DNA from: Rhizobium ecuadorense
GTDB taxonomy: Bacteria; Pseudomonadota; Alphaproteobacteria; Rhizobiales; Rhizobiaceae
Direction: 5' to 3'
DNA: 64,000 nucleotides
Assembly (NCBI RefSeq): GCF_001187535.1
Contig: NZ_LFIO01001107.1
Span: 248,001 to 312,000, forward strand
Shown one piece after another: positions 9,259 through 17,315 of this stretch. Position 1 is the stretch's first letter; every line of letters starts with the position of its first letter. The translations under genes and the position numbers were made by a program. The notes under the pieces were generated by a model, which made no database searches, was not told the origin of the DNA, and was given only the letters and a program-made list of their open reading frames with translations.

Positions 9259-10050
9259 TTAACGCAGTACCCCATCGAGCAACGGCATGCCGATGATCGC
9301 GGCGGCGGCGATCAGGATGTAGCAGGCGATGCGGAAGGTCCGCTCCTCGGCGAGCCCGAACAGTTTCGAGCCGCCGTAGAGCCCGACCGCATAACTCGGC
9401 AGGATGACGGCGGTCAGCGCGAAGACGGCAGGCACGAACAATCCGCCGACGTAATAGCTGATGGCGCTGAAGACCGACGAGATCGAGAAATAGAGCACGA
9501 CATTCGCCCTGACGCGGGTGAAGTCGCTCTTACCGCCAAGCCAGTAGGCGACGACTGGCGGTCCGCCGAGCTGCGCGGCGCCGCTGAAAAGCCCGGCGAT
9601 CAGGCCGATACTGCTGCTGAGCGCTGCCGACGGCGCGCCGTGATAGCGCCATCCCGATGCGAGAAGCGCAAGCAGGGCGATGGCGATGAGGGTGATGCTC
9701 CAGCGTAAGAGCAGCGGGTCGAGCAGCGCCAGCATCGCCGTGCCGGCCGGCACGCCGAATGCGGCGCCGGCCGCCATGACGAAGACCTCGGGCCGGTTGG
9801 CGCCGCGCCAGGCAGGCGGAATCATCCCGAGGGCCGCGATGCCGTCGATGACGAGCAGGATCGGCGAGACCAGCTTCGGCCCGACGATCGCGCCGGCGAG
9901 CGGAATGAAGATCAACGCGGCGCCGAAGCCCGAAAAGCCACGGGCGAGTCCGGCGACGAAGGCGAACGCCATCAGCGCATAGATGCCATGGTCGGGCAGG
10001 GCGGCGGCAAACCAGGCGTGCACGCCGGCGATAAGCGCGTCGAGCGTCAT
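9259..10050 (-). CDS. TauE/SafE-family membrane transporter
   Basis: A 263-residue integral membrane protein with about eight hydrophobic helices in two similar halves (GFGAALIFIPLAGAIVGPKL and GLIAGLFSGAAQLGGPPVVAYWL), the signature of TauE/SafE proteins, exporters of sulfite or other small organic anions. The start lies 4 bp after the argC stop, so it is probably cotranscribed with argC. Substrate is not predictable; a link with arginine metabolism is only suggested by position. Confidence 0.88.
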   Translation of the reverse strand: MTLDALIAGVHAWFAAALPDHGIYALMAFAFVAGLARGFSGFGAALIFIPLAGAIVGPKLVSPILLVIDGIAALGMIPPAWRGANRPEVFVMAAGAAFGVPAGTAMLALLDPLLLRWSITLIAIALLALLASGWRYHGAPSAALSSSIGLIAGLFSGAAQLGGPPVVAYWLGGKSDFTRVRANVVLYFSISSVFSAISYYVGGLFVPAVFALTAVILPSYAVGLYGGSKLFGLAEERTFRIACYILIAAAAIIGMPLLDGVLR

Positions 10051-10054
10051 GACG

Positions 10055-10987
10055 TCACGAGGCGAGCATCAGGTCCATGTTCTGCACGGCGGCACCCGAG
10101 GCGCCCTTACCGAGATTGTCGAGCAGCGCCACCAGATTGACCTGGGAACCGCCCGGCGTGCCGAAGACGAAGATCTTCATCGTGTCCTTGCCTTCGAGTT
10201 CGACGGCGTTGACGCGGGGGAGCGCCTTGCTTTCGGCGAGCGGAACGACCGTGACGATCTCCTGGCCGGCATAATGAGCGGTGAGGGCGGCATGAATGCT
10301 TTCCATGGTCGTGCCCTCGGCGAGATCGCCGAGATGCAGCGGCACCTGCACGATCATGCCCTGCGCGAACTTGCCGACCGACGGCGAGAAGATCGGCGCA
10401 CGGTCGAGCAGGCCGTGCACGGTCATCTCGGGCACATGTTTGTGGGTGAGGGGAAGGCCGTAGAGAAAATGCGGCGCGGTGATCGCATCCGGGTGATCCG
10501 CATTTTCCATCTGGGCGATCATCTGCTTGCCGCCGCCGGTATAGCCGGAGACGGCGTTGACCGTCACCGGATAACCGTCCGGCAGGAGACCGGCGGCCCG
10601 CAGCGGCCGGATGAGGCCGATCGCGCCTGTCGGATAGCAGCCGGGATTGGCGACAAAGCGGGCGGCTCTGATCCTGCCCGCCTGCGCGCCGTCCATTTCG
10701 GCAAAGCCATAGGCCCAGCCGGGATTGACGCGGAAGGCGGTCGAGGTGTCGATGACACGGACATTGTTGTTGGCCGAAACCATCTGAACCGCTTCCTTGG
10801 ATGCGTCGTCGGGCAGGCAGAGAATGGCGATATCGGCGCTGTTCAGCATGTCCTCGCGCATGGCGGCGTTGCGCCGCTCGGCTTCGGGAATGGACAGAAG
10901 CTCGACATCGCGGCGACCGGCCATGCGCGTCCGGATCTGCAGACCCGTCGTGCCGTGTTCGCCGTCGATGAAGATTTTCGGTGCCAT
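10055..10987 (-). CDS. argC: N-acetyl-gamma-glutamyl-phosphate reductase, type 2
   Basis: A 310-residue NADPH-dependent enzyme for the third step of arginine synthesis, reducing N-acetylglutamyl phosphate to the semialdehyde. It begins MAPKIFIDGEHGTTGLQI (Rossmann G-x-x-G-x-x-G variant of the short type 2 enzymes); the active-site cysteine is in NPGCYPTGAIGLI and the helix GYTGGGKQMI follows. Length is typical of type 2 (about 310 rather than 340-350). The ATG at 10987 replaces the longer open frame, whose upstream part is not ArgC-like. It is 58 bp downstream of speB and 4 bp from the TauE gene. Confidence 0.96.
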   Translation of the reverse strand: MAPKIFIDGEHGTTGLQIRTRMAGRRDVELLSIPEAERRNAAMREDMLNSADIAILCLPDDASKEAVQMVSANNNVRVIDTSTAFRVNPGWAYGFAEMDGAQAGRIRAARFVANPGCYPTGAIGLIRPLRAAGLLPDGYPVTVNAVSGYTGGGKQMIAQMENADHPDAITAPHFLYGLPLTHKHVPEMTVHGLLDRAPIFSPSVGKFAQGMIVQVPLHLGDLAEGTTMESIHAALTAHYAGQEIVTVVPLAESKALPRVNAVELEGKDTMKIFVFGTPGGSQVNLVALLDNLGKGASGAAVQNMDLMLAS

Positions 10988-11045
10988 GTTAACCTGCGCT
11001 TTCAATGGGTTCAGAAGATTTCCGGATTCATTTTGGGATAATAGG

Positions 11046-12008
11046 TCAGCCTTGTGACACGGCGATGGCGCGTCGCTCGGCATGAAGCCCCAGCATATAC
11101 ATCGCCACCGTTGCCCCCGCAATGGCGGTGATATCGGCATGGTCGTAAGGCGGCGATACCTCGACGACGTCGGCGCCGCGGATATCGAGCTGATGCAGGC
11201 GCTGCAACACCGAGAGGATCTTGGCGCTCGACGGCCCGCCGGCAACCGGCGTGCCGGTGCCCGGGGCAAAGGCCGGATCGAGGCAATCGATATCGAAGGT
11301 GAGATAGGCAGGCGCGCCGCGCGTATGCGAGATGATCGCCGAGGCGATGTCGCCGGCGCTCATCTCCTCGACCTGATGGCCGTAGAGAATATTGATGCCG
11401 CAATCCTCCGGCGCATGAGTGCGAATGCCGATCTGGATCGAACGATCGGGATCGATGATGCCCGCGCGGGCGGCGCGTGCCACGAAGGAGCCGTGGTCGA
11501 TGCGCCGGTCTTCGTCGAACCAGGTGTCCTGGTGGGCGTCGAACTGCACCAGTGCCAGCGGACCGTGTTTCGCAGCATGGGCTTTCAGCAGCGGCCAGGT
11601 GACGTAGTGATCGCCGCCGAGCGTCACCAGGAAGGCGCCGCTGTCGAGGATCACGTTCGCCTGGCGTTCGATGGCATCGGGCGTATCCTGATGGTTGCCG
11701 TAGTCGAGCAGGCAATCGCCATAGTCGATCACCGCCATCTCGGCGAAGAGATCGCGGTTGAAGGGATATTGCGCGTCATTGTCGAAGATCGCCGAGGCGC
11801 GCCGGATCGCCTGCGGCCCGAAGCGCGTGCCCGGCCTGTTCGACGTTGCCGCATCGAAGGGAATACCCCAGACCGCGACGTCGACGCCGGCAAGCTCCTT
11901 GGTGAAGCGCCGGCGCATGAAGGACAGCGCTCCGGCAAAGGTCGGGTCGCTGGCGGCTGAAGTGAGGCTGGTCGCCGTGAAGGCGTGATCAATCGATCTG
12001 TTCGCCAA
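11046..12008 (-). CDS. speB: agmatinase (ureohydrolase)
   Basis: A 320-residue ureohydrolase, predicted to cleave agmatine to putrescine and urea. The manganese-binding motifs are all present: GGDHYVTWP, DAHQDTWFDED and FDIDCLDPAFAPGTGTP. The reading frame begins with TTG at 12008-12006, eight bases after AAGGAG; the overlapping ATG is out of frame. Upstream of argC it suggests a small arginine/polyamine group. Guanidinobutyrase or proclavaminate-type specificity cannot be excluded from sequence alone. Confidence 0.9.
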   Translation of the reverse strand: MANRSIDHAFTATSLTSAASDPTFAGALSFMRRRFTKELAGVDVAVWGIPFDAATSNRPGTRFGPQAIRRASAIFDNDAQYPFNRDLFAEMAVIDYGDCLLDYGNHQDTPDAIERQANVILDSGAFLVTLGGDHYVTWPLLKAHAAKHGPLALVQFDAHQDTWFDEDRRIDHGSFVARAARAGIIDPDRSIQIGIRTHAPEDCGINILYGHQVEEMSAGDIASAIISHTRGAPAYLTFDIDCLDPAFAPGTGTPVAGGPSSAKILSVLQRLHQLDIRGADVVEVSPPYDHADITAIAGATVAMYMLGLHAERRAIAVSQG

Positions 12009-12226
12009 GTCATGCTCCTTTTTTTCGGTCGCAGAACCATCGTCGCGTTCAATGCGGACGCTGCATTTGCAGGATGCTCGACGTCAAAGCGTCGGTGCCT
12101 GGTCCGTGCGAAGGAATTGGCCGATCCGTCGCGCAGACAGGGGTAGGCGAGGTGCGCACGGATTTCAAGCAGTCGTTCGGACGACGGCCGCTCGTCGTTA
12201 TCGCGCGGCCGTCCTTCTCGTCGCTG

Positions 12227-13411
12227 TCAGGCCGGTTCTCGCAGGCACCACAATCCAGAAAGGGTCGTCGGCGCGGTCACGCAGACATAACCCACGAGCG
12301 GCCAGGCACTGTCGCCGCCGAGCAGAAGCACGAATAAGGATCCGGCAAAGCTGACGATGATGCTCTGGATGCACGAATAGAGCGCGACGGCCGTTCCTGC
12401 CATGTCCCCAAAGGCGTCGAGCGCACCATTGGCGGCGACTGCTGTGGCAAAGACGATTCCGATTGCGATGATACACATCGGCCCGACGAAGCTGAGAAGC
12501 GAAGGCTGCAGAAACAACTCGCCGAAGGCCAGCAGCGCGGCGCCGAGAAGCAGCATGGCCATGCCTCTGGCAAGGCTGCCGGCGATGCCCCAGCGCATGA
12601 CGAAGCGCTTGGCGAACCGCGCCGTCACGATCATTACCAGCGCCACAGTGGCAAAGGCGACGCTGAAGCCGATGCCAGAGAAGCCGGCTTTATCGATCAG
12701 GATGCGGGGTGCCGTCGAGAAAAAGACGAAGAAGGCGCCCATCGCCGCGCTGAAGCCGGCTGTATAGACCCAGAACGGAGAGCTTGTGAGGATTGGGCGC
12801 AGAGCGATCTTCGCAGTGGCCGCTGGGCGGGTCTCATGCCACCGCATGCCGGCGTTGAGAAGGGCGGCAACCGACAGCAGACCGACGACGAGAAAAATGG
12901 CGCGCCAGCCGAAGTGATCGGCGATCAGGGCTCCGGCGATCGGGCCCAATGCGGGCACGAAAGACAGGATGGAGCCGAGAAGGCTATAGATCGTGCTGCT
13001 TTCGGGACGCCCGGCGTAAACGTCACGCACGGTTGCGAAGGTCGCGACCATAGCCGCCGACGCGCCGATCGCCTGCAGCAACCTCAAGGCCACGAACAGC
13101 GGTGCAGAGGAGGAGCAGGCAAGCAAGAATGAGGCAGCGGCGAAGAGCGCCACCCCGCCGAGCAGAACGGGTCGCCGCCCGATAATATCGGAGATGGGAC
13201 CGAAGACGATCTGTCCGGCACCGAGCGCAAGCATGTAGAGGCTGAGGGTCAGTTGGATGACCGCAGGCGAGGTGCCGAGCGCCTCCGGCATCGTCGGCAC
13301 GACCGGCAGATAGATATCCATGGCAAGCGAGGCCAGGATGTCGAAAGGCGCCATCAGCAGCAAGGCTGCGGGCACGGAATAGGTCCAGCGCTGGATTTTG
13401 GAATAAGACAT
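12227..13411 (-). CDS. CmlA-like MFS drug efflux pump (chloramphenicol/florfenicol type)
   Basis: A 394-residue, 12-helix major facilitator of the Bcr/CflA (DHA1) group. Compared from memory with integron CmlA it matches along the whole length: PFDILASLAMDIYLPVVP, TIQLTL-like AVIQLTLSLYMLALGAGQ, FGPISDIIGRRPVLLGG (motif A), ATVRDVYAGRPESSTIY, PALGPIAGALIADHFGWRAIF (motif C region) and GAFFVFFSTAPRILI. The ATG at 13411 is preferred over the in-frame TTG at 13429 because it aligns with the CmlA start and has GAGCGGG upstream. A leader ORF and hairpin lie upstream (13481-13550), consistent with inducible control. Chromosomal, no integron features (no attC-like site seen). Confidence 0.88.
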   Translation of the reverse strand: MSYSKIQRWTYSVPAALLLMAPFDILASLAMDIYLPVVPTMPEALGTSPAVIQLTLSLYMLALGAGQIVFGPISDIIGRRPVLLGGVALFAAASFLLACSSSAPLFVALRLLQAIGASAAMVATFATVRDVYAGRPESSTIYSLLGSILSFVPALGPIAGALIADHFGWRAIFLVVGLLSVAALLNAGMRWHETRPAATAKIALRPILTSSPFWVYTAGFSAAMGAFFVFFSTAPRILIDKAGFSGIGFSVAFATVALVMIVTARFAKRFVMRWGIAGSLARGMAMLLLGAALLAFGELFLQPSLLSFVGPMCIIAIGIVFATAVAANGALDAFGDMAGTAVALYSCIQSIIVSFAGSLFVLLLGGDSAWPLVGYVCVTAPTTLSGLWCLREPA

Positions 13412-13480
13412 GGGAAAGAACCCGCTCAAATGATTTCATTCGGCGGCGATCTGTCTTTTCATCAGTATCGAATTTGGCCG

Positions 13481-13526
13481 GACAGACGCCGCAACAACAG
13501 GGCAGAGTTGTTGCGGCCTATCTGTC
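13481..13526 (-). promoter_or_regulatory. attenuator hairpin upstream of the CmlA-like gene
   Basis: On the minus strand GCCGCAACAAC (13517-13507) and GTTGTTGCGGC (13498-13488) form a perfect 11-bp stem with an 8-nt loop. The stem is extended by GACAGA (13526-13521, the last two sense codons of the leader ORF) pairing with TCTGTC (13486-13481), with the stop codon as bulge. A ribosome stalled near the end of the leader would open the lower stem. A second GACAGA at 13455-13450 could compete for TCTGTC. No U-run follows, so translational or Rho-linked control is more likely than intrinsic termination. Confidence 0.65.
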
Positions 13527-13550
13527 TGCGGACTTGGTTGTTCCCATCAT
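13518..13550 (-). CDS. candidate stalling leader peptide of the CmlA-like pump
   Basis: A 10-codon ORF reading MMGTTKSADR followed by TAG, with AAGG four bases before the first ATG and seven before the second. From the second ATG it is nine codons, the same as the cmlA leader (MSTSKNADK, recalled), and matches at M, T, K, A, D with conservative changes at S/T, N/S and K/R. The cmlA pentapeptide KNADK inhibits peptidyl transferase and stalls ribosomes with chloramphenicol; the equivalent here is KSADR. The stop codon abuts an 11-bp hairpin arm. The role is inferred from this similarity and position. Confidence 0.72.
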   Translation of the reverse strand: MMGTTKSADR

Positions 13551-13670
13551 GCGACCTTAGCTGCTGCTTCGCACGTTCCCGAAGCGCTGTTCCGGATTTC
13601 TACCAGCGGAACCGGTATGCGGCAAATGCGTGCTGGCGCAGGCTATGCCGAGAATTTTCATCGAACGCGC

Positions 13671-13700
13671 AAAACAAAAAGGCCGGGTTTCCCCGGCCTT
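13671..13700 (-). terminator. intrinsic terminator of rplM-rpsI
   Basis: Read on the minus strand, AAGGCCGGGGAAACCCGGCC folds into a GC-rich stem with a short AAA loop followed by TTTTTGTTTTG. It lies 26 bp after the rpsI stop and separates the ribosomal operon from the leader of the efflux gene. Confidence 0.88.
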
Positions 13701-13725
13701 CGTAAATTCCGTCTGTCCGAAGCGA

Positions 13726-14193
13726 TTAACGCTTGGAGAACTGGAAGGAGCGGCGGGCCTTTGCCTTGCCGTACTTCTTGCGTTCGACGACGCGGCTGTC
13801 GCGGGTCAGGAAGCCGCCCTTCTTCAGCACCGAGCGCAGGCCCGGTTCGAAGTAGGTGAGCGCCTTGGACAGGCCGTGGCGAACGGCACCGGCCTGGCCG
13901 GAGAGACCGCCGCCGGCAACGGTTGCGATGATGTCGAACTGGCCGTCACGGGCAGCCGCGACGATCGGCTGACGCAGGATCATCTGCAGCACCGGACGAG
14001 CGAAATATTCCGCGAATTCCTTGCCGTTGACGATGATCTTGCCGGAGCCCGGCTTGACCCATACGCGGGCAACGGCGTTCTTGCGCTTGCCGGTCGCGTA
14101 GGAGCGGCCGAGCGAGTCGACCTTGCGGACGTGGGCCGGAGCAGCAGCTTCGGAAGCCGTGCCGAGATCCTTCAGAGAGGAGAGGTCAGCCAT
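13726..14193 (-). CDS. rpsI: 30S ribosomal protein S9
   Basis: A 155-residue S9 protein with SYATGKRKNAVARVWVKPGSGKIIVNG near residue 33 and the invariant C-terminal tail ending in KRSFQFSKR-type sequence (KARRSFQFSKR), whose terminal arginine reaches the P-site tRNA anticodon. The N-terminal extension of about 25 residues is normal in rhizobia. It starts 2 bp after the rplM stop, the usual L13-S9 operon. Confidence 0.98.
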   Translation of the reverse strand: MADLSSLKDLGTASEAAAPAHVRKVDSLGRSYATGKRKNAVARVWVKPGSGKIIVNGKEFAEYFARPVLQMILRQPIVAAARDGQFDIIATVAGGGLSGQAGAVRHGLSKALTYFEPGLRSVLKKGGFLTRDSRVVERKKYGKAKARRSFQFSKR

Positions 14194-14195
14194 GA

Positions 14196-14660
14196 TCAGG
14201 CGCTCCTTACGTTCTTTTTGTTGAGCGCGGCAACGTCGAGGGCGACCGGCTGCTGGGCTTCATGGGGATGGTTGGAGCCGGCGTAAACGCGCAGGTTCTT
14301 CATCTGGCGACGGCCGAGCGGGCCACGCGGAACCATGCGTTCGACGGCCTTTTCGAGGACGCGCTCCGGGAAGCGGCCTTCGATGATCTGGCGTGCGGTG
14401 CGTTCCTTGATGCCGCCGGCAAAGCCGGTGTGCCAGTAGTAGACCTTGTCGGAATACTTCTTGCCGGTGAAAACGACCTTGTCGGCATTGATAACGATGA
14501 CGTTGTCGCCGTCGTCAACGTGAGGCGTGAAGGTTGCTTTGTGCTTGCCGCGCAGGCGCATAGCGATGATGGAAGCGAGACGGCCAACGACCAGCCCTTC
14601 GGCGTCGATGATCACCCACTTCTTCTCCACCTCTGCAGGCTTCTGGGAGAAGGTTGCCAT
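14196..14660 (-). CDS. rplM: 50S ribosomal protein L13
   Basis: A 154-residue L13 protein starting MATFSQKPAEVEKKWVIIDAEG, with LVVGRLASIIAMRLRGKHKATFTPHVDDGDNVIVINADKV, and MVPRGPLGRRQMKNLRVYAGSNHPHEAQQP near the C-terminus. The start at 14660 gives the family length; the frame is open for another 144 bp upstream. First gene of the rplM-rpsI operon. Confidence 0.98.
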   Translation of the reverse strand: MATFSQKPAEVEKKWVIIDAEGLVVGRLASIIAMRLRGKHKATFTPHVDDGDNVIVINADKVVFTGKKYSDKVYYWHTGFAGGIKERTARQIIEGRFPERVLEKAVERMVPRGPLGRRQMKNLRVYAGSNHPHEAQQPVALDVAALNKKNVRSA

Positions 14661-14744
14661 AGTGAATACTCTCTTTTGAGACCCTTGGCCCGAGGGCTTG
14701 AAGGGCGTTTCTTGTTGCTTGGATTGACAGGCTTGCGGCATGCC

Positions 14745-14771
14745 AAAAAGAAAGCAGCCCGGACAGGCTGC
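14745..14771 (-). promoter_or_regulatory. terminator-like hairpin in the rplM leader
   Basis: On the minus strand GCAGCC (14771-14766) and GGCTGC (14759-14754) pair across a 6-nt loop and are followed by TTTCTTTTT. The structure begins only about 6 nt after the transcription start predicted from the promoter at 14784-14812 and about 85 nt before rplM. It could be an attenuator or a binding site for autoregulation by L13 or S9; no function is shown. Confidence 0.45.
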
Positions 14772-14783
14772 GTTCTGGCGCGG

Positions 14784-14812
14784 TGTATAAAGGGAACGTG
14801 ACATGGGGTCAA
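14784..14812 (-). promoter_or_regulatory. sigma-70-type promoter of rplM-rpsI
   Basis: On the minus strand TTGACC (14812-14807) and TATACA (14789-14784) are separated by exactly 17 bp, close to the rhizobial housekeeping consensus. The predicted start is near 14777, giving a leader of about 115 nt. The 315-bp gap between rplM and the LysR gene (14661-14975) holds this promoter and the leader hairpin; nothing else was seen. Confidence 0.7.
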
Positions 14813-14975
14813 TATCGACTTCCCCGAGGCTTGGAAAAAATTACAAGCAAAAACAATAAGTTAAGTATGCGGTATCGTGTTACCTCATATTTATCGGCTG
14901 AAGATCTGCCGTAATTGACCGTTTTCGCATCGTCCTGCCGGGTTTGAAAGAACCTGCCATTGTCGAAAGCAGCCG

Positions 14976-15854
14976 CTAATCCTCGAAGGCGCGCAGGCAT
15001 TTCATCATTTCGCGAAGGCCGCGCGTCAGATGTTTGTCGCGGCGCAGAACCATGCCGAGGCGGCGCGTGAGCTTCGGCTGCAGCGATGATGTCGTCACGA
15101 GGCCGGCGCGGTCGCGCTTCACCGCCAGCCCCGGCAGGATCGACCAGCCGAGCCCGACGGCCACCAGTTCCTTGATTGCCTCGATGCTGCCGAACTCCAT
15201 CGCTGGCCGGATTCTGGTGTCCGGGGCGGCCAACCACGCGTCGATCGCCCGCCTCGTATTGCCGCCCTCATACAGCAGCAGTGTCCTGTCGCGCATGAAG
15301 GCGGCGTCCGGTCCGCCTTCGGGCATGCGGCTGCCGGCGGGCGCGACCGCCAGCAATTCCTCTTCGTAGAACGCTTCGATCTCGAGGTTCCGTCCCGAGG
15401 CCGGCAGCGCGATGACGGCGATGTCGAGGCTGTTGGCCTCCAGATCGCGCAAGATGTCGTCGGCATTGCCGATATGGACGGTGATTTCGAGGCCGGGCAT
15501 GGATTTGCGGGCGGCGGCGATGGCCCGGGGAAGCAGATGAATCGACGCCGTGCCGCCGCTGCCGATGCGCACGCGGCCGCTGGCGCCATCCCTGTAGGGC
15601 ATCATCGCTTCCTCAGCGGCGGCCGCGTCCTGGAGCAGGCGTCTTGCATGCGCGAGCAGGTCGAGGCCTGCCGCGGTCGGCTGCGCCCGCCGTCCGACGC
15701 GCTCGATCAGCCGAACGCCGAGCCGCTGTTCGAGCCCCTTGACCTGCAAGCTGACGGCCGGTTGCGTCAGCCCTTCCTTGTCGGCTGCCGCCGTAAAGCT
15801 TCCAAGATCGGCGACGTTGACGAAGGTTGCAAGCTGATCGAGGTTGAGCGCCAT
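14976..15854 (-). CDS. LysR-family transcriptional regulator
   Basis: A 292-residue LysR-type regulator. Residues 1-62 form the winged helix-turn-helix (LDQLATFVNVADLGSFTAAADKEGLTQPAVSLQVKGLEQRLGVRLIER), followed by a substrate-binding domain starting about residue 90 (RVRIGSGGTASIHLLPRAIAAARKSMPGLEITVHIGNADDILRDLEANSLDIAVIALP). The internal ATG at 15854 was chosen since the HTH begins there; 24 extra codons upstream are not family-like. It is divergent from the DUF1127 gene, 94 bp away, but its target and inducer are unknown. Confidence 0.93.
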   Translation of the reverse strand: MALNLDQLATFVNVADLGSFTAAADKEGLTQPAVSLQVKGLEQRLGVRLIERVGRRAQPTAAGLDLLAHARRLLQDAAAAEEAMMPYRDGASGRVRIGSGGTASIHLLPRAIAAARKSMPGLEITVHIGNADDILRDLEANSLDIAVIALPASGRNLEIEAFYEEELLAVAPAGSRMPEGGPDAAFMRDRTLLLYEGGNTRRAIDAWLAAPDTRIRPAMEFGSIEAIKELVAVGLGWSILPGLAVKRDRAGLVTTSSLQPKLTRRLGMVLRRDKHLTRGLREMMKCLRAFED

Positions 15855-15948
15855 ACCAAAGGAATCCTTATGCATCTCATAATATCCATAAGCTTCCTTC
15901 GTAGCATTCTCCAGCGCATCTTTCATCCGTCGAAGAAAGGAAGACGAG

Positions 15949-16179
15949 ATGGCCCTGGAATGGAGCGAAATACTCGAAACGCCGCGCGATATCGTTCGGT
16001 CAGAAAGTCACGGGATGGCGAACTGGGGCCGGCGGCTGCTGGCGGCTATCGAACATCGCCTGGAAAAGCGCCGCAGCCGCCGCACACTGTGCGACCTCAC
16101 CGAGGACGAGCTTCACGATATCGGCCTGACCCGTGCGCAGGCAAAGGCTGAAATATCGAAATCCTGGTTCTGGTCCTGA
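15949..16179 (+). CDS. DUF1127 small arginine-rich protein
   Basis: A 76-residue protein whose C-terminal half (residues ~35-72, EKRRSRRTLCDLTEDELHDIGLTRAQAKAEISKSWFW) is a DUF1127 (YjiS-like) domain. Small DUF1127 proteins are abundant in rhizobia; in Agrobacterium some affect phosphate metabolism and RNA turnover. An AAGGAAG sequence lies 7-8 bases before the ATG. Divergent from the LysR gene. Confidence 0.9.
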   Translation: MALEWSEILETPRDIVRSESHGMANWGRRLLAAIEHRLEKRRSRRTLCDLTEDELHDIGLTRAQAKAEISKSWFWS

Positions 16180-16276
16180 CCGCGAAGGCTTGCGTGAAAA
16201 GCGTCAATCCCGCTCGAAATTGCCGGCGCCTTGTGGCAATACCTCAGTCTGGAAATCGAGCGCAGGGAGCAGCATC

Positions 16277-17098
16277 ATGGCCGAAATCGTATCCTTCCCG
16301 GACGCAGGCAGGGCAGATGGATTGCTGCTCCGCTCGTTGCGCGACGGCGTGCTGCGCCTCGTGCTCAACAACCCGCCGGCCAATGCGCTTACGGTCGCAC
16401 TTCTCCAAGCGCTGATCGCCGAACTCGAAAACGCCGGATCGGATGCGAGCGTGCGCGTCGTCGTCATCGCCTCGACCGGCAATGTCTTCTCAGCCGGCCA
16501 TGATCTCAAGGAACTCACCGCCCATCGTGCCGATGAGGATCAGGGAGCCGGTTTCTTCGAGAGGGCCTTCCGGCTCTGCGCCGATCTGATACTGAAGATC
16601 ACGCATCTGCCGAAGCCCGTCATCGCCGAGGTCGACGGGCTGGCGACGGCGGCCGGCTGCCAGCTCGTCGCCTCCTGCGATCTGGCGATCTGCACGGATA
16701 CGTCGACATTCTGCACGCCGGGCGTCAATATCGGCCTGTTCTGTTCGACGCCGATGGTGGCGGTTTCCCGTGCCGCCCATCGCAAACAGGCGATGGAGAT
16801 GCTGTTGACCGGCGAGACGATCGACGCCTCCACCGCCAAGGATTTCGGCCTCATCAACCGTATCGTGCCGAAGCAATATCTGGCGCAGGTCGTTGCCAAA
16901 TATGCGGGCGTGATCGCGAGCAAATCGCCGCTGACCCTGAAGATCGGCAAGGAAGCCTTTTACCGGCAGCTCGAACTGCCGGTCGAGGCCGCTTATGATT
17001 ATGCCGCCGGGGTGATGGTCGACAATATGCTGACGCAGGATGCCAAGGAAGGGATCGGCGCCTTCCTCGGCAAGCGCCTGCCGGAATGGAAGGGCTAG
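16277..17098 (+). CDS. enoyl-CoA hydratase/isomerase family protein
   Basis: A 273-residue crotonase-fold protein with VLNNPPANALTVALLQALIAEL, FSAGHDLKELTAHR (first oxyanion-hole segment), AEVDGLATAAGCQLVASCDLAI (second oxyanion-hole region, with the usual G-x-A-x-G pattern) and PGVNIGLFCSTPMVAVSR. One catalytic Glu of classical hydratases is not clearly conserved in that last segment, so another crotonase activity (isomerase, hydrolase) is possible. Start ATG 16277 follows GGGAGCAGC. The stop codon falls on the edge of the large palindrome at 17096-17312. Confidence 0.88.
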   Translation: MAEIVSFPDAGRADGLLLRSLRDGVLRLVLNNPPANALTVALLQALIAELENAGSDASVRVVVIASTGNVFSAGHDLKELTAHRADEDQGAGFFERAFRLCADLILKITHLPKPVIAEVDGLATAAGCQLVASCDLAICTDTSTFCTPGVNIGLFCSTPMVAVSRAAHRKQAMEMLLTGETIDASTAKDFGLINRIVPKQYLAQVVAKYAGVIASKSPLTLKIGKEAFYRQLELPVEAAYDYAAGVMVDNMLTQDAKEGIGAFLGKRLPEWKG

Positions 17099-17312
17099 AG
17101 CCTTTCCTGGTCAGCTTGAAGCATTCTGCCGGAGCAGGTTTTCGTCAGGATCAGAGGCGATTGGCGGTGGGCATACCCCTTGGTACGTCCGAGCCGATCG
17201 CCTCTGATCCTGGCGGAAACATGCCCGGCCCTTCGGACGCGCGCCGGCCGGTCGACCATCCGACTCCGTTTGAGCCAACAGAATGCTTTAATCTGACCAG
17301 GAAAGCCTCTAG
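17096..17312. repeat. 217-bp nested intergenic palindrome
   Basis: A large imperfect inverted repeat fills the space between two convergent genes. Outer arms at 17096-17128 and 17279-17312 begin TAGAGCCTTTCCTGGTCAG and end with its near-complement; inner arms at 17144-17165 and 17193-17214 share AGGATCAGAGGCGAT and ATCGCCTCTGATCCT. It looks like a rhizobial intergenic mosaic element and may act as a two-way terminator. It starts in the stop codon of the enoyl-CoA hydratase gene. Confidence 0.8.
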
Positions 17313-17315
17313 TAA

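Noticed and set aside
12227..13411. CmlA-like gene as part of an integron cassette
   Set aside because: No attC-like site, integrase or cassette neighbours; GC and codon use fit the chromosome, and rplM-rpsI lies next to it.
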